Source: an uncultured Bacilli bacterium
GTDB taxonomy: Bacteria > Bacillota_I > Bacilli_A > RF39 > UBA660
NCBI GenBank assembly: GCA_934153655.1
Contig: CAKPFH010000017.1
Coordinates: 1 to 26,076, forward strand
Reading direction: 5' to 3'
DNA length: 26,076 nucleotides
Shown here piece after piece: positions 1 to 7,406 of the stretch. Every line of letters starts with the position of its first letter. The first letter of the stretch is position 1. Below the pieces are notes generated by a model, which worked only from the letters and a program-made list of their open reading frames with translations, made no database searches and had not been told where the DNA came from. A program made the position numbers and the translations under genes.

Positions 1-204
1 AATAAACATTTTTTTAAATTTAACAAAGTCATATAATTTAGCCATGAAACCAGTGTAAGCACCTTTGTTTTTATCACTAAAAACAGTAAAATATAAACAA
101 ATTCCACCAATTATAGCAGCAACGATAGCAATAATACCCCAAACACCTAATCCATTAAATAGGCTAGGACTACTACTTCCCATCATATAATCATATTCGT
201 ACAT
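1..204 (-). CDS. Small membrane protein, partial (C-terminus outside window)
   Basis: This is the first 68 codons of a minus-strand gene running off the left edge. The start ATG (202-204) has a good ribosome binding site, AAGGAAGAG, just upstream, and a promoter lies further up (229-257). The protein begins with a short Tyr/Met/Ser-rich segment, then has one hydrophobic helix at about residues 20-36 (VWGIIAIVAAIIGGICLYF), followed by a Lys-containing stretch (SDKNKGAYTGFM). The pattern fits a small integral membrane protein with the N-terminus outside or very short, possibly with more helices beyond the edge. I do not recognise a family. Function unknown. Confidence 0.75.
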   Translation of the reverse strand, partial: MYEYDYMMGSSSPSLFNGLGVWGIIAIVAAIIGGICLYFTVFSDKNKGAYTGFMAKLYDFVKFKKMFI

Positions 205-228
205 ATTACTCTTCCTTAACTAAAGGAT

Positions 229-257
229 ATCATATTTTTTATAAAAAGTTAAGTAAA
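229..257 (-). promoter_or_regulatory. Sigma-A type promoter for the partial membrane protein gene
   Basis: On the minus strand there is a TTTACT -35 box (252-257) and a TATGAT -10 box (229-234) with a 17-base spacer. Transcription would start near 222, about 20 bases upstream of the start codon. It is divergent from the flavodoxin gene. Confidence 0.6.
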
Positions 258-321
258 ATTTTAACTTTATTTTTCCTTTACTAAATAATATGAAATTACT
301 TAGTAAAATATTTTAAAAATG

Positions 322-330
322 TGATATATT
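322..330 (+). promoter_or_regulatory. Extended -10 promoter element for the flavodoxin gene
   Basis: TGA followed by TATATT (325-330) forms an extended -10 element. No good -35 box is seen at 17 bases. The start point would be near 337, giving a very short leader before the GGAGG at 341-345, which also argues against the ATG at 339 as the start. Confidence 0.45.
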
Positions 331-353
331 AATAATATATGGAGGAAAAATTT

Positions 354-821
354 ATGAATAAAACATTGATTACTTATTTTTCTTGTAGTTCTAATACTAG
401 AAATGTTGCTTTAAAATTAAAAGAAATATTAAAGGGAGATATATTTGAAATAGAACCAAGTATACCTTATACAGATGCTGATTTAAACTGGGAAAACGAG
501 AATAGTAGAAGTTCTATTGAAATGAAAAATGCTAGTGCAAGACCAGATATTAAAAATAAAATTAATATTGCTGATTATGAAACAATTTACTTAGGGTTTC
601 CTATCTGGTGGTACACAGCTCCAAGAATTATTAATACGTTTCTAGAAAGCTATGATTTTACAAATAAAAAAGTATATCTATTTGCAACTTCAGGAGGATC
701 TAATCTAGATAATACTTATCTTGAACTTACTAAACTTTATCCAAATATTAACTTTATTAAAACAAGAGTATTTAGTCCTAGTATTGCAACTTCTGAATTA
801 AAAAAAGAACTTAATAATTAA
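354..821 (+). CDS. Flavodoxin (Flavodoxin_4-like)
   Basis: This 155-residue cytoplasmic flavodoxin should bind FMN and act as a one-electron carrier or the redox part of a small oxidoreductase system. The N-terminal phosphate-binding loop is visible (YFSCSSNTRNVA, about residues 8-19), then the acidic motif IFEIEPSIPY typical of the Flavodoxin_4 family. The LGFPIWWYTAP segment (about residues 82-92) carries aromatic residues that would cover the flavin, and ATSGGS is the second loop. The start is ATG 354, because GGAGG at 341-345 lies 8 bases before it; an in-frame ATG at 339 overlaps that site and is rejected. It stands alone, so its redox partner is not shown by context. Confidence 0.88.
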   Translation: MNKTLITYFSCSSNTRNVALKLKEILKGDIFEIEPSIPYTDADLNWENENSRSSIEMKNASARPDIKNKINIADYETIYLGFPIWWYTAPRIINTFLESYDFTNKKVYLFATSGGSNLDNTYLELTKLYPNINFIKTRVFSPSIATSELKKELNN

Positions 822-892
822 CTGTAAATACTTTTTAAAATTAATAAAAATGTTTTAATAATACAAAAAAGATATTTAATTGGAGTAAAGAT

Positions 893-1408
893 ATGAAAAA
901 CTATTCTAAGGAAGAAATAATTGAACTAGTAAAAACTAAAAAAATAGGTGTTAAAGAATTAATAGATAATGGTATATGTCCAACTTGTTTTAATAAAGAA
1001 AATAATAATATTTTATATGGTTCAACTAAAAATACTCTTATATATGAAAATAGTGATTTAGAAATTTTATTAGTAACTAATCCACGTTCAATTGGTCATA
1101 CGGTAATAATTAGTAAAAATCATTATAAAGATATGTTAGAAATACCGGATGATTTATGTCAAGAAATGTTTTTAATTGCCAAAAAGACTATGAATATTTT
1201 AAAAGAAGTATATAAATGTGAAAGTGTTTATTTATGTACTATGTGTGATGGTCCAATTAATCATTTTCATATTCAATTAATACCTAGATATCAAGATAAA
1301 TTAAGAGGTTCAAAAAACTTTGTTAAAGAAAGAAAAAATTATATCTTTGATAAAGAAAAATTTACTAAATTAAAAGAATTGTTAAAAAATAAAAAATATA
1401 AAAAATAA
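893..1408 (+). CDS. HIT-superfamily nucleotide hydrolase/transferase with HxHxQ active site
   Basis: This 171-residue protein belongs to the histidine triad superfamily, which binds nucleotides and cleaves nucleoside phosphate bonds through a histidine nucleophile. The core is recognised by GHTVIISKNHYKDMLEIP (about 68-85) and by the active-site strand NHFHIQLIPR (123-132). The triad reads H124-x-H126-x-Q128, so the last His is Gln; by family knowledge this Gln form occurs in the GalT and Ap4A phosphorylase branches, with H126 as the likely nucleophile. A CPTC pair (C29, C32) could bind zinc. A ribosome binding site (GGAG) lies about 8 bases before the ATG. Substrate is unknown. The gene is monocistronic with no clear partner. 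Confidence 0.85.
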   Translation: MKNYSKEEIIELVKTKKIGVKELIDNGICPTCFNKENNNILYGSTKNTLIYENSDLEILLVTNPRSIGHTVIISKNHYKDMLEIPDDLCQEMFLIAKKTMNILKEVYKCESVYLCTMCDGPINHFHIQLIPRYQDKLRGSKNFVKERKNYIFDKEKFTKLKELLKNKKYKK

Positions 1409-1481
1409 TTACCTATTTCAAAAATTAAAAATAGTTTAATATTGCTAAATACTTACTAATGTGAAATTATTGTGAAATGAC

Positions 1482-1511
1482 TTGATTATTTAAAAACATG
1501 TGTTATATAAT
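1482..1511 (+). promoter_or_regulatory. Promoter of the YfcC-like transporter
   Basis: There is a TTGATT -35 box (1482-1487), an 18-base spacer and a TATAAT -10 box (1506-1511). The predicted transcription start near 1518 lies downstream of an in-frame ATG at 1498, so that ATG cannot be used from this promoter and the start at 1528 is preferred. Confidence 0.75.
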
Positions 1512-1527
1512 GATATGGGAGGAAAAT

Positions 1528-2952
1528 ATGAAAAAAAATAATACTTTAAAGGTACTATTGATTACAATTTTAGTAACATGTGTTTTAACTTGGATATTTC
1601 CAATTAGTTATTACAATGGTGGTTTGATAACTGATAGTAGAATGCCTGTTGGATTATTTGATATATTTAGTTATTTTACTTTAACTTTATATTATTTTGG
1701 TTCTACAGCAGTTTATTTATTAGTTGTTGGAGTATTTTACAAAATATTCGAAAAAACTGGTGTTTACCGTAAGGTTGTTGATAAAATAGTTAAATTATTT
1801 AAAGGAAAAGAACTTATCTTTTTTGGAACAGTTATAACTCTTTTATCAGTAATTACAGCATTTTGTGGATTTAGCTATGAATTGATTTTTGTTTTACCAC
1901 TTTTAACTTCTATTATATTGTTAATGGGATATGATAAGATAGTTGTTGGTATGACTTTAATTGGTTCTATTGCCATTGGAACAGTTGGTAATTTATATTC
2001 AAATGCTATTGTTGGTACTTATATTAGTAATTTAAGTTATAATTATAATGAATTAATTATCTATAAGATTGCTCTTATTGTACTTGGAATTGCTTTACTA
2101 GTATTTAATATTAGTCGTCGTATTAAAAAACTAAATGAAAATCCTGAGTTAAAAGAAGAAGCTAAGGATTTAATTGCAAGTAAAGTAGAAGTTAAAACTA
2201 AAAAAGGTAAAGTTAAATCAAGTATACCTGGTATAATCATTTTTGATTTAATTTTAGTTATGATGATTATTGGTTCTCTTAACTTTAGTAATGCTTTTGG
2301 TGTAGATGTATTTGAAAAATTCCATCAAAGTGTTATGAATGTTAAGATAAATGGATGGCCAATATTTGCAAGAATTTTAGGATCATCTTTAGAAAAGGCT
2401 AGTCTTGGTAATTGGACAAGTGTTGAATTTACTTGTTTAATGCTTCTTGCTACTATTGTTTTATCTATTATTTATCGTATTAAAGTAGATGATATTTTAG
2501 ATGATTATAAAGAAGGTGCTAAAAGCTTTATAATGCCTGCTTTACTAGTTGTATTTGCTTATGTTAGTGTAGTAGTAACAACAAATCATCCATTCTTACT
2601 TACTATTTTAAAACCATTATTAACAATAACAGATGGATTTAATAGTGTTACACTTTCTATTTCAATGTTTATCACTAGTATCTTTAAAATGGAACCTTAT
2701 TATATTGCAACTTCAGTTTTACCTTATGTAGGAAGTATTGTAGAAGATACAAGTGTTTATGCATTAATAGGATTTATAACTCAAGGGATGCAAGGATTAA
2801 GTATGTTAATTGCTCCAACTAGTATAGTTTTACTTGCTGTAATTAGTTATTTAAAAGTTAATTATACTAAATGGTTTAAAGGAATTATTGCTTTCTTTGG
2901 AGAGTTATTACTAGTATCATTTATTATATTTACAATTATACTTTTAGTATAA
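1528..2952 (+). CDS. YfcC/DcuC-like multi-pass transporter
   Basis: This 474-residue integral membrane protein has about a dozen hydrophobic helices split by one long charged cytoplasmic loop at roughly residues 195-232 (rich in Lys and Glu). The N-terminus (helix, then TWIFPISYYNGG and MPVGLFDIF) resembles the YfcC/C4-dicarboxylate anaerobic carrier (DcuC-type) group, in which a first helix is followed by an extracytoplasmic Gly-rich segment. Members import or exchange carboxylates or amino acids; the substrate here cannot be read from sequence. The start is ATG 1528, with GGGAGG at 1517-1522, downstream of the predicted transcription start. It has its own promoter and terminator, so it is a single-gene unit. 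Family assignment is moderate. Confidence 0.7.
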   Translation: MKKNNTLKVLLITILVTCVLTWIFPISYYNGGLITDSRMPVGLFDIFSYFTLTLYYFGSTAVYLLVVGVFYKIFEKTGVYRKVVDKIVKLFKGKELIFFGTVITLLSVITAFCGFSYELIFVLPLLTSIILLMGYDKIVVGMTLIGSIAIGTVGNLYSNAIVGTYISNLSYNYNELIIYKIALIVLGIALLVFNISRRIKKLNENPELKEEAKDLIASKVEVKTKKGKVKSSIPGIIIFDLILVMMIIGSLNFSNAFGVDVFEKFHQSVMNVKINGWPIFARILGSSLEKASLGNWTSVEFTCLMLLATIVLSIIYRIKVDDILDDYKEGAKSFIMPALLVVFAYVSVVVTTNHPFLLTILKPLLTITDGFNSVTLSISMFITSIFKMEPYYIATSVLPYVGSIVEDTSVYALIGFITQGMQGLSMLIAPTSIVLLAVISYLKVNYTKWFKGIIAFFGELLLVSFIIFTIILLV

Positions 2953-2957
2953 AAAAT

Positions 2958-2983
2958 AAAAAGTGCCAATTTGGTACTTTTTT
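2958..2983. terminator. Bidirectional hairpin terminator between transporter and DUF378 gene
   Basis: The arms AAAAAGTGCC (2958-2967) and GGTACTTTTT (2973-2982) pair with one G-U around a 5-base loop, followed by T-runs on both strands. It ends the transporter transcript and overlaps the stop codon of the convergent minus-strand gene. Confidence 0.85.
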
Positions 2984-3185
2984 ATTTTATATCTTTATAT
3001 TCTGTAAACAATAGTCCTATATTAATAAGACCACAAATACCTACAATGGCATATATAATTCTAGATAAAGCACTACCATCACCAAAAATACTAGCAACTA
3101 AATTAAAATCAAATATACCAATTAATCCCCAATTTATAGCTCCAATTATTGTAAATACTAAAGCTATTTTTTGTAATGTTTGCAT
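2982..3185 (-). CDS. DUF378 family small membrane protein
   Basis: This 67-residue protein has two transmembrane helices. The first half reads IALVFTIIGAINWGLIGIFDFNLV, in which the INWGL-G-FDFNLV pattern is diagnostic of DUF378 (B. subtilis YuzA-like). The second helix (SRIIYAIVGICGLINIGLLF) matches the family too. The function of the family is unknown. The start is at 3185, because GGAGGAG lies directly upstream of that ATG; an in-frame ATG at 3200 would lie upstream of the ribosome binding site and is rejected. The gene converges on the transporter, and its stop codon is inside the shared terminator. Confidence 0.88.
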   Translation of the reverse strand: MQTLQKIALVFTIIGAINWGLIGIFDFNLVASIFGDGSALSRIIYAIVGICGLINIGLLFTEYKDIK

Positions 3186-3242
3186 GACTCCTCCTATCAT
3201 TAAATAATATGTTCAAAAAAAATTATTTTATACATGAATATT

Positions 3243-3263
3243 TATAATAAAGATAAATATAAT
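3243..3263 (+). promoter_or_regulatory. Candidate -10 boxes upstream of the lipoprotein gene
   Basis: Two TATAAT hexamers lie at 3243-3248 and 3258-3263. Neither has a convincing TTGACA-like box at 16-18 bases, so the position of the promoter is uncertain. Confidence 0.35.
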
Positions 3264-3293
3264 TAATTGAAAAGAAAGAAAAAGGGGTTTTAA

Positions 3294-4394
3294 ATGAAAA
3301 AAAAATTTATTTTTATAACATTAATTAGTATATTTATTTTAACTGGTTGTGGTAAAAGTAATGAAAATACTGTTTTCAAAGATTTAACTAATAAAATAAA
3401 TAAATTAAATAGTTATACTTTAAATGGTAATTTAGAAATTAAAAATAATAAAGATAAACATACTTATAATGTTAAGGTTAATTATATGAAAGAAGATAAG
3501 TTCAAGGTAACCTTAGTTAATACATCTAATAATCATGAACAAGTAATTTTAAGAAATGATGATGGAGTATTTGTTCTAACACCAAGCTTGAATAAAAGTT
3601 TTAAATTTCAAAGTGATTGGCCACATAACAATTCACAAATATATTTATTAAAATCTGTAATTGATGATTTAAATAATGATCAAAAAATGGAAAAACAAGT
3701 TAGTGATGACAAATATATCTTTACTAGTAAAGTTAATTATCCTAACAATAATGCTCTTGTAAAACAAAAAGTAACAGTTACAAATGATTTAACTATTCAA
3801 AAAGTAGAAGTATTAAATGATAAAGATGAAGCTGAAATGACTTTTGTAATTACAAGTGTTGATTATGATCCAACATTTGATGAGGCTTATTTTGAAGTAA
3901 ATAGTATAATTAATACTAAACCAAATGCTGATAATCAAAAAGAAAATGATAAAACAGATAATAAAACAACAGATGACAATAAAACAACCGATAATAAAGA
4001 AGATAATAAAAATACAACTGATGATAATAAAACTAGTAAAACAGCAACACTTGATGATATAGTTTATCCTTTGTATTTACCAACAGGAACAGTTTTAGAA
4101 GGTCAAGAAAAAATTAGTAAAACCGATGGTGAACGTGTAATTTTAACTTTTACGGGTGATAAATCATTTACTTTAGTCGAAGAAACCGTTGATGCTTTAG
4201 ATGAATTAACAATTATTCCTACTTATGGTGAACCATCATTTATCAATGATACAATAGGTGCTATTACTGATAACTCTCTAAATTGGACTAGTAATGGAAT
4301 TGAATATTACATAGTATCTGATGTAATGAATAAAGAAGAATTATTAAATGTAGCTAAATCAATTGATATAAAAGCAGTTAGTAATATGAAATAG
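3294..4394 (+). CDS. LolA-like lipoprotein with disordered linker and C-terminal DUF4367-like domain
   Basis: This 366-residue exported lipoprotein has a signal peptide of 18 residues ending in a lipobox (LTGC, Cys19), so it should be anchored in the outer leaflet of the cell membrane. Residues about 28-205 resemble the LolA/YdcC/GerS-type fold: repeated beta strands (YTLNGNLEI, HTYNVKVNYMKEDKFKVTL) with a repeat of the measure-and-extract pattern. A low-complexity Asn/Asp/Lys/Thr linker follows (about 206-252). The C-terminal part (about 255-360) starts LPTGTVLEGQEK and resembles DUF4367-type domains. Firmicute relatives help envelope or spore processes, but the role here is unknown. The ribosome binding site is AAGGGG. 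It is flanked by a strong terminator. Confidence 0.7.
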   Translation: MKKKFIFITLISIFILTGCGKSNENTVFKDLTNKINKLNSYTLNGNLEIKNNKDKHTYNVKVNYMKEDKFKVTLVNTSNNHEQVILRNDDGVFVLTPSLNKSFKFQSDWPHNNSQIYLLKSVIDDLNNDQKMEKQVSDDKYIFTSKVNYPNNNALVKQKVTVTNDLTIQKVEVLNDKDEAEMTFVITSVDYDPTFDEAYFEVNSIINTKPNADNQKENDKTDNKTTDDNKTTDNKEDNKNTTDDNKTSKTATLDDIVYPLYLPTGTVLEGQEKISKTDGERVILTFTGDKSFTLVEETVDALDELTIIPTYGEPSFINDTIGAITDNSLNWTSNGIEYYIVSDVMNKEELLNVAKSIDIKAVSNMK

Positions 4395-4421
4395 TTAATG
4401 TTTAAAATTAACTATTTTTTT
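4389..4421. terminator. Hairpin terminator after the lipoprotein gene (bidirectional)
   Basis: The arms AAATAGTTAAT (4389-4399) and ATTAACTATTT (4407-4417) pair perfectly over 11 bases with a 7-base loop, followed by a T-run to 4421. The 5' arm contains the TAG stop codon of the lipoprotein gene. The convergent small gene also ends here. Confidence 0.85.
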
Positions 4422-4734
4422 AATAAATATTTGATATTGTTAATATATTATTATTAATTTCTAATATTTTATTAAAAACAAAATAACTATTAGAACTATC
4501 TAATTTAGTTAAGTGATTACCTATATATAATTTTTTTAAATAAAACTTACTAATATAAAAATTACCAAGGTATATACCATTTAAATAAATAATTATTTTA
4601 TTACCATAGAATTTAATTTTATTTTTATTTAATAAATTAGTTATAGGTAGATAAAAAGATTTAAAACTTTTAAAATTTTTTAAATTAAAATTAATTATTA
4701 TTTCATTTTTATTTATTTTATAATTTGTTATCAT
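4420..4734 (-). CDS. Hypothetical protein, 104 aa
   Basis: This reading frame fills the gap between the lipoprotein terminator and the divergent SPFH gene, and its TAA stop sits at that terminator, which is how a real convergent gene would be arranged. The protein is basic and extremely rich in Asn, Ile, Lys and Tyr, with alternating hydrophobic residues (KIIIYLNGIYLGNFYISKFY) suggesting beta strands rather than membrane helices. No family is recognised. No good ribosome binding site is visible before the ATG (only AAAAGAAA, too far away). The region is even more AT-rich than its neighbours, so a chance frame is possible. Confidence 0.5.
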   Translation of the reverse strand: MITNYKINKNEIIINFNLKNFKSFKSFYLPITNLLNKNKIKFYGNKIIIYLNGIYLGNFYISKFYLKKLYIGNHLTKLDSSNSYFVFNKILEINNNILTISNIY

Positions 4735-4789
4735 ACTATTATATTGTTATATTTCTTTTTATTTATTCATATATTTTTTCTAAAAAATA

Positions 4790-4798
4790 TGTTATTAT
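4790..4798 (+). promoter_or_regulatory. Extended -10 element for the SPFH gene
   Basis: TGT followed by TATTAT (4793-4798) forms an extended -10 box just before the AAAGGAG ribosome binding site. No clear -35 box is seen. Confidence 0.4.
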
Positions 4799-4817
4799 TA
4801 ATATGAAAGGAGTATTT

Positions 4818-5576
4818 ATGTTATACGTTATTATTGGAATAATTTTAGTAATTTTGCTTGCATCAATTAAACAAATTGATGAATATGAAAGGGGAGTTTT
4901 GTTTTCTTTTGGTAAATACAAGAAAACTTTAACACCTGGTTGGAAAATAGTATTACCAATAATTCAGTCTTATAAAAAGATTGATATTAGAACGAAAGTT
5001 GTTGATGTACCTGAACAAGATGCTATTACAAGAGATAATGTTTCTATAAGAATAAATGCAGTTGTTTATTATAAAATATTTGATGCTAGTATGGCAATTC
5101 TTGAGGTGGAAAACTTTTATTATGCTGTTAGTCAACTTGCTCAAACAACTATGCGTAATGCAGTAGGAGAAGTTAGTTTAGATGAACTTTTAAGTGAAAG
5201 AGAAAAAATAAGTCAAAAGATATGTGAAATAATTGATAAAGCAACTGATCCTTGGGGAATAAAGGTAGAGAATGTTGAACTTAAAGATGTATCTTTACCA
5301 GAAGAGATGAAAAGAGTAATTGCAAGAGTTGCTGAAGCTGAAAGAGAAAAACAAGCTGTAATTACTAAATCAGTTGGAGAAATTGAAGCAAGTAATAACC
5401 TTGCTATAGCTGCTAATAAATTAAATGAAAATCCAGTTGCTGTTCATTTAAGAACACTTGAAACTATTAATGATTTAAGTAGTGATCAATCAAATACAAT
5501 TATTTTTGCTTTACCAATTGATGTTTTAAAATCATTTGATACTTATAATAAGAAAAACGAAAGAGAAAAGAATTAG
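4818..5576 (+). CDS. Stomatin/slipin-like SPFH membrane protein
   Basis: This 252-residue membrane-bound scaffold protein has a single hydrophobic N-terminal helix (about 1-17), followed by the SPFH/band 7 domain. Family landmarks are plain: YERGVLFSFGKY, the TPGW-K-VLP segment, VDVPEQDAITRDNVSIRINAVVYYKI, and a conserved helical part GIKVENVELKDVSLPEEMKRVIARVAEAEREKQA. Slipins oligomerise on membranes and often work with an NfeD protein or a membrane protease; no such partner is encoded next to it. The start is ATG 4818, because AAAGGAG lies at 4806-4812; an upstream in-frame ATG at 4725 would add an implausible 31-residue extension. It is a single-gene unit ending at the hairpin at 5560. 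Confidence 0.92.
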   Translation: MLYVIIGIILVILLASIKQIDEYERGVLFSFGKYKKTLTPGWKIVLPIIQSYKKIDIRTKVVDVPEQDAITRDNVSIRINAVVYYKIFDASMAILEVENFYYAVSQLAQTTMRNAVGEVSLDELLSEREKISQKICEIIDKATDPWGIKVENVELKDVSLPEEMKRVIARVAEAEREKQAVITKSVGEIEASNNLAIAANKLNENPVAVHLRTLETINDLSSDQSNTIIFALPIDVLKSFDTYNKKNEREKN

Positions 5577-5590
5577 ACCTTTTCTCTTTT
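5560..5590. terminator. Bidirectional hairpin terminator between SPFH and SleB-type genes
   Basis: The arms AAAGAGAAAAG (5560-5570) and CTTTTCTCTTT (5579-5589) form a perfect 11-base stem with an 8-base loop. Both strands continue in T-rich sequence. The SPFH stop codon is in the loop and the minus-strand stop lies at the outer edge. Confidence 0.8.
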
Positions 5591-6017
5591 AATATAGTTC
5601 AGGACATGCACCTTTATTAGGAACATAGAAACAATGACTTTTATATCTTCCACTTAATTTTTGATTATACCATTTTGTAACACATGGACTATCACCACTT
5701 GGAGCATAAAACCATAAAGCATCAGTTGCTGGAAAATAGTTTTCGCCATCTAATATTCTTTTTGCTAACTTTTTTTCATTAGCCGTTGCACTTGAAAAAA
5801 ACAAATCACTTTTAACTCCAGCAAACCCTCCAGGAGACTGATAAACAGCATCATAAATAGATTTTATATTTTTAAAAGTTAAACAAGATGCTAAAGCTCT
5901 ATTTACAATTACATTACCAACCATAAGCATACCAAGATTTCCTTCTCCAACTGCTTCAGCTCGCATAAGTCTAGCTAATAAATCAAGTTCTTTATCTGTA
6001 TATTTAATAATAGGCAT
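5589..6017 (-). CDS. SleB/CwlJ-type cell wall hydrolase
   Basis: This 142-residue single-domain protein is of the Hydrolase_2 (SleB/CwlJ) family, which cuts peptidoglycan as a lytic transglycosylase-like enzyme in spore germination and in other wall remodelling. The start of the domain, LARLMRAEAVGEG with the probable catalytic Glu21, then VIVNR, the YQSPGGFAGV loop and the closing SHCFYV are all typical. There is no signal peptide or membrane helix, as in CwlJ, so its route to the wall is unclear. The ribosome binding site (TAGGAGGAATT before ATG) is excellent. No sporulation gene is adjacent. The window alone does not tell whether the organism makes spores. Confidence 0.88.
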   Translation of the reverse strand: MPIIKYTDKELDLLARLMRAEAVGEGNLGMLMVGNVIVNRALASCLTFKNIKSIYDAVYQSPGGFAGVKSDLFFSSATANEKKLAKRILDGENYFPATDALWFYAPSGDSPCVTKWYNQKLSGRYKSHCFYVPNKGACPELY

Positions 6018-6079
6018 AATTCCTCCTATATAATATATGTAAAATTTTAAAAATATCGTCTAAAATAATAAAAAACTGG

Positions 6080-6108
6080 TTGCTTAAAGAAAAACTTTAT
6101 GTTAAAAT
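6080..6108 (+). promoter_or_regulatory. Promoter of the three-gene unknown operon
   Basis: There is a TTGCTT -35 box (6080-6085), a 17-base spacer and a TAAAAT -10 box (6103-6108). The expected start point is near 6115, giving a leader of about 23 bases. A second TATAAT at 6114-6119 lacks a -35 box. Confidence 0.65.
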
Positions 6109-6137
6109 TATCTTATAATAAGGGATAGTGGTGTCTA

Positions 6138-7406
6138 GTGAATGATAGTTTAACTAAATTATTGACCTATATAGAACCAAAAATATTAGATATTCAAGAT
6201 AAAAGAGAAGAAATAATATCATTAAAGTATTCTTATCAAATTTTAAAAGAATTATGTGCTTCTAAATCATATCTTGATATTATAAATTTTTATGATCAAA
6301 AGTTTATAATTGATTCTATTAAAAAAAGTTCAGATTTAGATATTAATAATTATAAATTATATCAAAGTTCTAAATATCTATTAACAAATAATAACTTAGA
6401 TTTACAAGAATTACCTCAATATAAAAATGCAACTTTTTATATGAAAAAGTTATTCTCTTATTTAAATAATTTATATAAAGAAACAGAATTAGAATATTTT
6501 TCTAAAGAAAAAGAATTAAAAAAATTAGAATTATTAAATAAATATTATTTATTATTTAATAGTGATAATCATTATCTTGATAATGTAGAAGACTTTTTAG
6601 CCTTTCTTGAACTTGTTGATATACCATTAGAAGATAAATATAAAGTATTAATTTATATGACTAAATATAATGTTCATTTCTATACTTTAACAAATGATAT
6701 TTTATTAATAGATGATATTCGTTTATCTGATATTAAAAAAATATTAGATGAAAATGAAACTATAAATGAAACTTTTAATGAGGATTTATCACTTGATAAT
6801 GATATTTTACTTAGTTTAGGTCTTGATAAATTAAAGGAAAAAAGAAAATATTTGATTACTATGATAGCATCTTTATATAAGCAAAAAGAATATAAGAAAT
6901 TAGCTAAATATTATAAAGATTTTCTTAAATTAAATGATGATTTACAAGAACTTATAAAACAAGAAAAATATAAAACAAGAACTATTGTTTTTGTAAGAGA
7001 TAATAATAATTTATTAATAAATAAATATTTAGATAAATTATCAGATAATTATAAAAGTTGTATTTATAAAAACTTATTTGATTTAGAAAATTCAGATACT
7101 TTAGTTTTACCTGATTATAAATATAAAAATAGATATTATTATTTAAAGAAAGAATTTTTAAAGAAAACTGTTTATACTTTTTTAGATAAGGGAATAATTT
7201 TAGTAATAGGCGTTATTTCTAAAGGAGATAATTTAGAAGAATTTATAAAGGAAAATATAGAATTTATTACAAGAACTATTAAAGATATTAATAAATATAT
7301 AAATAATAATGATAAGGATTTAATACTTAAAAATATAAAAATAGAGGATTTGGTTTTAACTATTGATTTAAATACTTTGGATATGGAGGAAGAAAATGCA
7401 AGATAA
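6138..7406 (+). CDS. Unknown protein A of the pre-rpoB operon, 422 aa
   Basis: No family is recognised. The protein is soluble, helical and rich in Lys, Leu, Asn and Tyr, with no signal or membrane segment. Residues about 120-190 (NHYLDNVEDFLAFLELVDIP...YMTKYNVHFY) align with a segment of the next gene product, so the two appear to be paralogous there. The last third (about 285-385: TRTIVFVRDNN, a helical pair, then KTVYTFLDKGIILVIGVISK) alternates helices and strands in a way that recalls RelE/ParE-type folds, but this is only a visual impression. The start is GTG at 6138, the first possible start after an in-frame TAG; the AAGGG at 6120-6124 is rather far away. It overlaps the next gene by 11 bases. 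Confidence 0.8.
   Translation: MNDSLTKLLTYIEPKILDIQDKREEIISLKYSYQILKELCASKSYLDIINFYDQKFIIDSIKKSSDLDINNYKLYQSSKYLLTNNNLDLQELPQYKNATFYMKKLFSYLNNLYKETELEYFSKEKELKKLELLNKYYLLFNSDNHYLDNVEDFLAFLELVDIPLEDKYKVLIYMTKYNVHFYTLTNDILLIDDIRLSDIKKILDENETINETFNEDLSLDNDILLSLGLDKLKEKRKYLITMIASLYKQKEYKKLAKYYKDFLKLNDDLQELIKQEKYKTRTIVFVRDNNNLLINKYLDKLSDNYKSCIYKNLFDLENSDTLVLPDYKYKNRYYYLKKEFLKKTVYTFLDKGIILVIGVISKGDNLEEFIKENIEFITRTIKDINKYINNNDKDLILKNIKIEDLVLTIDLNTLDMEEENAR

Noticed and set aside
1409..1440. Hairpin after the HIT gene (CTATTT...AAATAG)
   Set aside because: A six-base A/T stem with a 10-base loop is too weak to be called a terminator.
2971..3207. Plus-strand open frame of 78 codons opposite the DUF378 gene
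   Set aside because: It is the antisense shadow of a clear DUF378 gene, lies inside a terminator at its start and has no ribosome binding site.
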